Positions 13,393 through 23,700 of a stretch of 64,000 nucleotides of DNA are shown here, piece by piece. The notes below the pieces were generated by a model. That model saw nothing but the letters and a program-made list of their open reading frames with translations. It had not been told where the DNA came from and ran no database searches. Positions within the stretch are counted from its first letter, which is position 1, and each line of letters begins with the position of its first letter. The stretch comes from Styela clava. Its lineage: Eukaryota; Chordata; Ascidiacea; Stolidobranchia; Styelidae. Location: contig NC_135258.1 in assembly GCF_964204865.1 (NCBI RefSeq), positions 13,941,001-14,005,000 of the forward strand, in the 5' to 3' direction. The translations under genes and the position numbers were made by a program.

Positions 13393-16275
13393 CAGGGCTT
13401 CCCAAACTAGGGGCCGCGGCACTGAAAGGGGCCGCGAAACGAATTTTAGGGGCCGCAAAGAGAACACCAATTTTACACAAAGTACCATATATATTGTACT
13501 TTTTTCAGACTCCAGTGAATTCGAAATACAATTATTATACAAATAGTGTGAAACAAAGATTTCAAGATTCCGAGTGAATACATCATCATAATACCGCGTT
13601 TTCCCGAAAATAAGACACTGTCTTCATTTTTCTTTCGAAAATAACACTAGGGCTTATTTTTGGAATAGAGAATAATGAGATTTTTTATTATACAAAATAT
13701 GAATAGGCCTACCGATTTCCGTTTACTTATAAATAGCACGTTTTTATTTAAAATAACTGCTACATATAAACTATTAACCATTTAAAAAAAGTAGAAAATA
13801 TTTCTTGCTATCGACTGGGACGCAGTGGTTCTCGAACTTCATCGTATTGTGATGCCCTTTAAAAATATGCTCAAGTTGCGACCCGTGAAAATACGTATTG
13901 ATACCTTTCAAAAGACCTTTTCCGCAATGAGTTTCATATAAACGAACAAACAAAACTTAACGACAGTCAGTGAAATCGCAATTAATGGGCCTTGGTAGAG
14001 AAGCCTTCTGTATATAAATAATTAATCTCAAAGAAGATGGGAGTGCGCAACGCTTTTTGAACCAAGGACAAATAATTTTTATCTACAGAAAACCGAATTT
14101 CCAGAATTAAACTTTTCTATTATAGAAACATCACGGGTAAGATCGATTTAATCTTTCTTTTTTCCAGTGAAAGTAGAAGATATGGGTTGTTTGAAAGGTT
14201 CACGAATCACGAAATTTTGCGACGTCCTAGCAAAATTGAAACGACGCACTTCCACGAGATTGAGTCAAAAAAAAAGGTTGCGCTATCGACTAAGTCTTTT
14301 TTAAAAGCGAGCGCTTTTATCGAAATCTTTTTTAAAATTCAGGCTTGGTCTTGTATTCGGGGAAACACGGTAGAATGATCGCGCTTGCATAACAATGCAT
14401 ATTCTGATCGTGAAACCCGATTTGCGGTTTGCATAACAATGACGGCTCTATTAATCACTAGGCTAGCGGTTTCCGAAGACGATTCGCTGAGTGCGCCTCG
14501 AAACATATTACACATCATATTTATTCTAAATGTTTATTGTTTCAAATGACGTGTTATGAAACAAAGTCATTTTGCCGTTCTATGTGTTTACTTTTTGTAC
14601 GTAGGGTCTGTTGTTACATAATATAAGAGATAAACCCTACATGCTGCAATTTCGTATAGGCTGCAGTTTATTTATTTGCTGAACCAAGTTCATCAAACTT
14701 GAGTGATTTCTTTAGCATTTTGAGGAAAAACCAGGCAGAGATAAAAAAAAAAAAAAAACGTTAATTTTTTGCCTTTATTCCTCGGGCCTACATGATTAAA
14801 ACCCTCAAAAGACATTTAGTACATATTAACGATGACAAAATTGTGTTTTGTTTCGAGGCAGTATATTTTTTGTGTAGGTGCGCCGTGAGTTTTTTCCCTG
14901 ATAATTTGGCGTCGCCCAAAATGCTGCCTTATGCTAAGTTTGATCAATAAGAGTGAACAATTCGAGATAAGGACCATGCCGTCGGTAGCCACACATCGTA
15001 ATTCATCATTTAGGCCTGTATAAACAAACATACATTGAGCCTTGCTATGCAGAAAAAAGGATTCGTACTAGAGATGGGAAGAGTCCGGCATTACAGAGAT
15101 TCGAAGAATCCGAGTAATAGGTCAAGGACTCGAATCGAATCCTCCGATCCCGTGACGTCACAATGTAAAAGTAGAAAAAACACGTTTTTGACCATACTAC
15201 AGCATCGCGCGCTCACAAACATACGTCGGAGCTCATATTTTTTGCCTAATGGTTCCGCAGCTGTTGAATCAATATAAAAATATATTTTTCTTCCTTTTCG
15301 GCTGCCATAATACAAACGTAAACGTGGGTCAATGTGCGCCTTGGCTGTGAACTGGATTTCCAGCCCACCACCTTGCGTCAATTCTGGGCGGCTGTTTAGA
15401 AATTCTTACATGTCAAATAGGAAAATAAAAAGCTTTTGACTACAATGCTTTCCCATAATTCCAGATATTTATAACCTTAAATTTACTATGTCGCGTGTGC
15501 AAATGGTAGAGAGATGCCACTCGTCGTCAATACAATGCTTGCGATTTAGTAGTTCATGTAAACGTTCTAAAACGCTCCATGCGTTCCATTGCTCCCTTTT
15601 TTTAGAGAAAGGATTGCACGTAATAAACTCGATTTAAAAGAGGTATTGATGAGATTCCCACTTGGGTTGATCCTGCGCATGTTTCATATTTATTTACGCG
15701 AATCGAAAACTCAAAAATATTGCGCTTACACATATTTTATTGTGTACCACATGTATACCAAAAAGTATAGATAGTTTGAAGGCGACTGGCGCATCATTGT
15801 TATATGCTATGAATAGTATTTACCTTGCGTTATATTATCTGGATATCTGTCGTCGTTTTTATTAGGAGTGTTTATAATACACACGAGTGATATTGTTAAA
15901 TATCTAACCTTGAATTTCAACTAGTTAAGGTATGTAGTGAGATTTATAGGGGTAAAAGTACAAACATAAGCGTAAATCAGTAAAAACAGAATTGATTATA
16001 GACTCGGTAAAAACGACGTGGACTCGAAATCGAATCCGAGTCCAACAAATGCCTGGATTCGACTCGAATCCGAGTCCGGATCCCGGCCCATCCCTAATTC
16101 GTACCCATTACACTGAATAATTGAGAAACGTTAATCTGAATAAATATGTGCTTGTTTTTTGTATTGAGTAGACATGTTAAAGTTTTTTAAAGTGGCATAA
16201 TTTAACGTGGACAAGGCCGCGAAAAATTTTAATATATTAAAAGGGGCCGCGAGCTCAAAAGTTTGGGAAGTCCTG
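13393..16275. mobile_element. 2.9-kb hAT-superfamily-type element nested in the 5.4-kb transposon
   Basis: The termini are CAGGGCTTCCCAAACT and, reversed, CAGGACTTCCCAAACT. They are flanked by a perfect 8-bp target duplication, ctctaaat, at 13385-13392 and 16276-16283. CAGGG-type ends with 8-bp duplications are the hAT signature. The subterminal DNA is GC-rich (ggggccgcggc). The interior shows no intact transposase. It carries further repeat debris, including another hAT-like end near 13822 (cagtggttctcgaac) and a fragment at 13591 of the MITE found intact at 29.96 kb. Confidence 0.88.
15069..16096. mobile_element. 1.0-kb hAT-like element nested inside the 2.9-kb element
   Basis: The left end is TAGAGATGGGAAGAGTCCGG and the right end, reversed, is TAGGGATGGGCCGGGATCCGG. 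A perfect 8-bp duplication attcgtac flanks it (15061-15068 and 16097-16104). Subterminal regions hold repeated gactcgaatc and cgaatccgagtcc blocks on both sides, a common arrangement for transposase-binding subterminal repeats. No coding capacity was found; the short frames at 15035-15381 are chance. Confidence 0.85.
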
Positions 16276-19200
16276 CTCTAAATAATATAATAAAAAAAAA
16301 TTTTATGTGTAAATTCACAAGACATGAAAACGGCAAATTTTAAATTTCAATGACAAGATATCCCAGAGTAATTTATAGTTAAAATCAGTATTTTTAATAA
16401 GTAAACGAATACCTCACAAAGTCCTGGCAGCCTGGGAGTTCATATGGAGCACAGAGCTATTTGGAGAGGCCGTGGTTCGCCATATATATTCAGGATTTCG
16501 ATTTTCCTCTCTCCCTGGATAAATATGTAAGTCCCATGTTATATCAATGAATAAATACAGCAATAACCGCACCCCACTTGGCGACTGATTCATATTATGT
16601 TCTGTAGCTACGTTTTTTGCATAATAGATATGCATTCCCAATATGCATATGCTCCTAGTTAGTATGCTTTCAACGTACCATACTTCGAAACCCAAAACCG
16701 AACACGAATCGAAAAATTCCAAGCCTCAATACGGCCAATTTCGCACCCGGCGCGGCCGAAGCAAAGCAAAGGATTTTTGCAGCGAGCGATATGTTTTCTC
16801 CATATGCAACGAACCATTTAGCTGGACGACGTAAAAATGCAGGGTACAATGGATTAATGAGCAAATATTTGGAAGTTTCCACTCATTGTATATATGCTCA
16901 TTGAGGTACTGAAACACATTGGTGTTTTTTGTTTGTTTGTATTGCTCCATGGACGAGCGCGCATTTATCAGTTTGTCTTGAACCATATTCTAAGTTTTGC
17001 TTATCTTCCTCATTTTTCTGCCAATTTCATGTTGCCTGTTTTGTCTGCTGTTTCTGAAGACGAAATCAATGATTACTACTTTTATCAATAATATATTGAC
17101 TAAACTACAACAACAATTCATCCAAACACATACACGGCGACGAAGAAACAAAGACTTGACGCTATTAAATCCGGGAAGTTTGAACCCTTGGAATTGGCGC
17201 TTAAACCACTGAAGTCGAATGAGACTTTTAACTAAGTTTCTAAGAGTCAAGAAGCCTAGAAATATTCATTTACAAATAATCTTTGCTAATCTGTACGCTG
17301 GGTAGTTTTCTTTGATACTCCTGGTGCTATTGGAATGATGTAACTTACATATTATCACATACCGTTAAATTATATCTATGATAATGAACGAAATAGACAT
17401 TCAATCATGCTTCGATTGGATTTCATAAGTTTAATGTCAGATCTTTGCCTCCTGAACGATCTTCACATGACTTTTTTTTTGTATCACTAATCGCAAATAC
17501 CGAGAATATTATATAATATGATGGACAATTGGGGTTTGCGATGATCATATTGCAATTACTTTGCCCTATATCATTCTTATCTCAGAAAATGAATATCAAT
17601 TATGATATTGGTCACGAATTGTAAATGTAGATTTTTTGCTAAATTCTTGTTGTTGTTGAGAAAAAAAAATGGATTTTTAAATTTGTAGTACTTAAAGATG
17701 GTGGAAGTCGCTATGAAAGCTATTACTTTTATTATACTTCAGAAGCCATATGGAACCCAATATTTCATCTTTATTTTTTTCTGTTCTATTCTAAATAAAG
17801 GGGAGGGGCACTTTTTATTCTGTATTGCTCGACTGCTCTTGTATGTATGGTTTGTTTAATGGTCTTTTTAGTAAAGTCTGTGCTCCTAAACCTTGTCGTA
17901 AAAATACCGATGCACGCCTTTCTCTCACGCTGCGCAGTATAATATTCCTCTTTGACATAGCTTTTTCGATATTATAACATGGCAGGAGGAGAACGAGGTA
18001 CTTCTTTGACACGAGTATATTACAAGGGGGCATCTGCATGTGTTCTAATGTTTGATGTCACTGACCCTAAATCATTTCAAAACTGTACGAAATGGAAGCA
18101 AGATCTCGACGCAAAAGTTTTTTTAGCAGATCAAAATCCGATTCCATGTCTTCTACTGGCAAACAAAGTAAGGAATATAATTTCAATGACTTGTTAGCCA
18201 TCGAGCAACACTGCTGCAAATTCCACTTTGATTTCAAATTATTAATACGAAGTTCACTTTACATCGAGGTCAAGTCTACTGTATTCAATTCTAATCTAAA
18301 ACACAGCATTTATGACGCATGCCTTTCTTTATCACAGTTTGGCGTTTCAAATTTCAAGAGATATTATTAAGAAAAAAGTGAAAAAAAAAATCGTTTTCAG
18401 AGCGATTTGAAAGAATATCTAACTATAGCCTATGCAGGTTGAGATGTGACTAATTAAGACATCGATTTTCTTTAAAAGAGTGACCTCAAAAATGAGAGAC
18501 AAATATCAGATCAATATATTGATAGATTTGCAAAAGACAATGGTTTTGTGGGCTGGAAACTGTGTTCTGTAAAAAATAATGAAGGAATAGAAGAGGCAAT
18601 GAAGTATGTATATTTCAATATCATACGTTGTTACCCCGTTGCATTTGTTAAATAACTGAATTGCTAAGTTTGTTGGCCAAATTAGTTAGTTCATGAGCAA
18701 GTTAAAGATATATTACGTCAATATCTTATACTATTGTCTAATCTTAGTTCTCAAATGTTAATGTACAAGATAATGCATTTTATTCCCCCTTTTTCAGTTA
18801 AAAATTCATAATATTCATTCGACTCATACAGTGAATATTCTGCAATGAATATTTTATGTCATTTCTGAAATTGCATTTTTGACAACAATCATAGAAAATT
18901 TCACTTTGTTTATCACATAAACTTTACCTCGTTTAAATATATTCAGATTATTGATCAGTCACATGCTTCAACGATGTAACGCGATCTCTATGACAGCAGA
19001 AGATACAGTTTTATCGTTAGAATCAGATGTCGAAAGGCCAAAAAAATCTTGATGCTGATCAAACCAATGAGTTTTTACTAGCTAGAGGAACAGAACTTTC
19101 ATCATGATCCACAATCTTTTAAATATCGCGAGACAGTTAAATATATATAAAAATGTTCAAATTTATACAACGCATCTTTTCATACATTTGTTTTGTTGTT

Positions 19201-19607
19201 ATGGATAGCCATATATAGGAAATACAAAATTGGGATATGATACAAGCTTATTTCTTTGATGCTTGTTTCAGAATAGTTTATTTCTACTAGTTTCAAGTTC
19301 TATAGTAATATGAGCAGAATTATAGAAACAAACAACCCAATATTTTCAATAAACCAAAAGTATTTTCCGTTATTTTTTGAGTAATTTTTTAACCTATTAA
19401 TTTACCCTTTCTTGTCAGATATTCCTACTGTCGAGTTATTTCGTCTACCAATAAAAATTCTGGCTCGTTACAAGAAAATTTAAAAGTAATACCAATTTTC
19501 ATGATCCGTTGCAAAATCTCTAACCTAGAATCATACTCAGAAACTTGCAATAACAATATCAGTTAAATTTATAACAAAGTTCTGTTCAATCTACTGTGTA
19601 CATGATA

Positions 19608-19732
19608 GTTGCCATTTTGGTACTTCTGAAGTATGCGCACTAAGATGTCGCATAACCTGAACCTTAAGCTGGTACACAACCAGAGTTCAGGTTGTGCGTC
19701 ATCTTGATGCGTATACTCCAGGAGGTCCGCCA
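19608..19732. repeat. foldback MITE-like repeat, copy 1
   Basis: An imperfect inverted repeat around cataacctgaac ... gttcaggttgtgc with outer arms acttctgaagtatgcgcac and gtatactccaggaggtc. A second member lies at about 39375-39471. Target duplication not resolved. Confidence 0.55.
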
Positions 19733-20518
19733 TTTTTTCAGACGGAAGGCATGTCATTCTCCATTTCTGTGTATCACTAATTGTTCTTATTCATTACAAT
19801 AGGCTTTGTTCGAAACAACTCGTAGATCAATGCTTATTTTGCAATGTACTAATCAATCTAGTATTTCTGAATATGGAAAAAATGATTTAAGTTTTTATGT
19901 TTGCACGTTATTTGTTAATCTTATTTTAGAAAATATTTGCTACGATAAACGCATATTTTTTTTGAACCAAAAAAGACTAAAGGACGTTGCAAATTAAACG
20001 TAGATGGTCATGTTGACGAGGTCGCTTTTTTGATTGATTTTAATCGCAAAATTAAATCCCTCTTGACTTGGTTTTATTAGTATAGAACCAACAAATTTGT
20101 GCAATTCATCTCTTACATATTCATTATTACGAAATACGGAGTTGTTCCAATTGTATGTTTCCCAGTTTATTGTGTAATGCCTCAAGCAAATATCTCTTTG
20201 ATTTAAGTCTGTAAAGCTCCCTTTACCAGTACTGTTAACTGCTTTACTTATAAAAGGAAATTTTAAGCTAGCAATACAATTTTTAATAGGATATATCGGC
20301 TTTTAGTGATTATAACCCACAATAGTCGGTAGATGGTAAGAACAATTAAATGTCAATTCATATTCAATTGTCCAGTACCAATGGCAAAATACAAATGAGC
20401 TTTATTTTTATTATAGATAGTGGGAACAATAGTATTCGGCAACCGAAATGTATTATCAATTGTCATATTCCATGTGCATTTGGGGTTCTAGCATACCGTC
20501 TTTGTGATTAAAATATTT

Positions 20519-20750
20519 AGTGACCGTACATTTGAACCCACGTACATTTGAACAATGTACATTTGAACCCATGTGTATATCTGCGGGTTCAATCTATATG
20601 CGGGTGCTAAAACTCATGGGTTAGGGTTAGTATGGGTTCAAATATCCGTAAAACAAAAAATTTCCATAGGTGTAATAGTATGCAGGTGCAATTGTCGTGG
20701 GTGCAGATGTACGTGGTTCAAATGTAAACGGGTTCAAATGTAATGGAACC
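20519..20750 (-). mobile_element. MITE with GTTCAAATGTAC ends, copy 1
   Basis: Flanked by a perfect 8-bp duplication aaatattt (20511-20518 and 20751-20758). Both ends carry arrays of tacatttgaaccc / gggttcaaatgta. The interior contains gggttagggttag, resembling a telomere repeat. It is the reverse-orientation relative of 32236-32438. The 8-bp duplication suggests mobilisation by a hAT-type transposase. Confidence 0.82.
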
Positions 20751-23700
20751 AAATATTTTTCAATTCTTTAAAAAAAAACAATGAACATTCTTTCAGAAAA
20801 TTGAAATGAAAAAAAGGAAGTACAAAAATCCTATATTTTAAGAGAGAGAGGGTTACGAGGTGACAATGGAACTAAATGCAGTATTCACCTTATACGTAAG
20901 CGGAAATTATATCACGGTAGTAAGACTACCAAAGGGTTTTGTGCACAAACAAATTTTATTACCAGCCAGTGGTTTTCAAACTCCTTGGTGGAGCAAAACC
21001 CCAACGAAACATTCAAGAGGCGTCAGAAACCCAGGTGCAATACTTTAATTTTTTCAAATTACTGCTTCAAATCAATGTCAAATATAGACTTTTATTTTAG
21101 TAAAGCCTCTTTGTTTGGGTATTAGTTTGCTCTAAGTTACCCCTATTATCATTGTTGGCGGTCACGCGACGGAAAGCCCCCGTAACATAATGCAATAACG
21201 GGAGTAAACATTGTTTTATGACAGTGACATCAGCTTGGTCAATCAATGAGGAATTTATTCTGATTACAATTATGTCATAGCTTGAATGAACAGAACACTT
21301 TTATATGGATGTTTTAATAAACTATGTCATGGATTATTCTACTTTTTCCAGATTTCAGTTTATCTTTTTGAACAAAATATGTATTACTAAAATATAATGC
21401 AATTTACAATGTGTAAATCAATTTTGCTTGACCATACAAAAATTACAGCTTGCCAGCGTCAATGCATCATCAAAATGATTCTATTCTTAACATTGTACAC
21501 GATAATTCCAACGTTATTCAATAATCACGTAGAACCTTTCATTTACGGACGTCGTTTTAAAAATCTAATAAATTAATTATTTCTCATAGAACCCGACTAT
21601 ACAATATATATACTTAATATACTATGCTATACTTGTGCTATATATGCTATATAATTAATAAACTCTAAACGCGAGCGTTCAACTCGAGACACGAAAGTTT
21701 TACGCCACAGATGACATACTCAAAATGTAACGACCTGTTATTTTAACACCATGTGAAAACGATATATTCATCGATAGTGTCAATTAATTATTTATTTATT
21801 TAATCAACATCGTTTCTCTTGATCATCGTCGTGTGTCCGCTGTTTGGATGGGTTAAGCTTTGATCTTGTGGTGACGTAAGGTCTTCATTAGGTTGCTCTT
21901 ACAACATCGTTAAATGTACCAGAATAGAAAACAGTAAGTACGCTTGGTTCAGGATTAATAAAGGTTATGTTGGGTAAAAAATGAAGTGAATGGGATTTAT
22001 CTGACTTTTAGTTAAATAAAATTTCATACGCTATAAACAATTGCATTGGAAATTGCACACAAGTTAAGTTGGACATTATACCACATCCATTGATTCGTTT
22101 TCCCACTCCTCCTCATGAGATCTATTCCGGAAAAGCAGTTACGATAATAACTTGAATAAATAATTGCGATAATTAATCCTTAAAAACTACAAACGAATTT
22201 GCAGTGTACCAATTAGTCTTATACACTGGATTTAACTTAATTATTTACCAACATTAATTTGGCTTTTTGAAAGTCATATTCGAATTAAATATTGGACAAC
22301 CTTTTGTAATAAAAAAAACAACTCAATTTTCTGTATTATTTTAAATAGAATTGTCTATATAGTCATTTTATTTGGAATTTGCACTTATTTCTAAGCTATT
22401 GTATCTTATTGATCTTTTGATTGAATCGCTCTGAATGACAGGTCTTTTTTAATCTTTTTCAGACGAAAAAAACATTGGAATATTTTATGATCACGAGGTC
22501 GATATTTTTGTATAATTTGGTGTGTTTCCAAGAAAATTATCTGCTATCTGTATGAGGAATCAAAAATATTTGAGACCACAACAATGAGAAGAACCTTTAA
22601 AAATGAAATATTAATGACTGATGTGCACTGTTGAAAAACGCATGATAATTTCACTAGAATTTCAAAGAAGTTAACGCTTCAAAGTTGAATAAAATATATC
22701 TAATTTTCCAACTGAAATGTGGACTGAATACATTTGATTTAACAATTTTCATTAGAATCGAAGAGAAGTTTTAGTAAATTTTTAATCTTCTGACATTTTT
22801 AAAAACATTCTTAAATTATATATATAGCACAATATCTTCATATATTTTCCTGCACAAAAATACCGGATTTTAGATTTTGTTATGCAATTTCTAGCGAGAG
22901 AAAGAAAGATTAGTATTTCAAAAATATATACAATACAGTCTAAACTCTGAATACTTATATTTTGCTTTCATATAGCGGAACATATTCTTTTGCCAGTAAG
23001 AATAATTACAACAGTGCCAGACACACAGCAGCTTGTCGCGACATTTCGATGCTGAAACAGAACTATTTTTAGAGTGATGGTTAACCAAAACTCCAACTTA
23101 CATGGGGATGTGTGTTCAATTTACTAAATTTCAAATAATTTTAAAAATATCGTTCCAATGTCATTTATTATCGTCTAGCTAGATTCTAGACTCTAGAACA
23201 AGATTCTCGATATCTAGAAATTTCTTTCTGCGTGACTTTACCGTTGTTGTCATTTCTATTTTCAATAAATGATAAGCCTTTAATTTTGATACGTCATTGG
23301 ACTTTAATCCACTTATTGTTTGAATCTTAGACTTGAGAGTTTTCGTGGTAGTGAAATTGGTGAACCATCAAAGAATCGTGATTCCTATGAATTAGAAGGT
23401 TACTTTCCGAAGAGGTAACTGTGGTGGTGAAAGCAGTCTCTTTTCCTGAAATATTTTGCTGTTCTATAACGCAGGTTGATATAGACATACCGTATTAGGC
23501 GAATAGTTAGAGGAAGCAACAAGAGTACAGATGCGATTTTAAACAACGATGATTTATCTATTTTAGTGCATCATAGTATTCGTTTTATTTTTTCAACGCT
23601 TTGTAAGAGAGACGATGTCTGAATCGAGGATTTTTAATCTAAATCTAATGTTTTTTGAACCAAATGTATAACATTAATGTAGCAATATTTTTTTTTGCTA

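Larger units (their letters stand above)
11515..16903. mobile_element. 5.4-kb DNA transposon with ~470-bp terminal inverted repeats
   Basis: Inserted in intron 1 of copy C. The element starts CAATGAGCATATATACAATG and ends with the exact reverse complement. The inverted repeats run roughly 11515-11981 and 16427-16903, with scattered mismatches and small indels. The flanks read aggtact at 11508-11514 and 16904-16910; copy B holds the uninterrupted sequence once (ttgaaggtactgaaac). The duplication could be counted as 3-7 bp because CT/AG next to the ends is itself complementary. No long transposase frame is present, so it is non-autonomous or decayed. The long inverted repeats resemble foldback or MULE-like architecture. 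The superfamily is undecided. Confidence 0.85.
11086..19052 (+). pseudogene. Rab29/Rab32/38-type GTPase, copy C: exon 2 lost, intron 1 filled with transposons
   Basis: Recognisable exons are 11086-11191 (exon 1), 17986-18167 (exon 3), 18479-18603 (exon 4) and 18947-19052 (exon 5). Exon 2 (switch I tail through WDIAG) is absent: copy-B sequence from about 7182 to 7435 is missing at about 17434. Because exon 2 is 72 nt with phase 1 at both ends, splicing exon 1 to exon 3 would keep the frame but drop 24 residues. Exon 3 opens with Gly-Gly-Glu-Arg, so the catalytic Gln is Gly. In exon 5 the first terminal Cys codon is TGA, so the protein would end ...PKKS without prenylation cysteines. Intron 1 contains a 5.4-kb nested transposon. 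A working GTPase is very unlikely; a truncated soluble product remains possible if it is transcribed. Confidence 0.85.

Noticed and set aside
15035-15381. Open frames inside the 1.0-kb hAT-like element, on both strands
   Set aside because: Overlapping frames on opposite strands in subterminal repeats; no transposase motifs.
20610-20640. Telomere-like gggttagggttag
   Set aside because: As a sign of a chromosome end: it is a short block inside a MITE with target duplications, present again at 32.3 kb.
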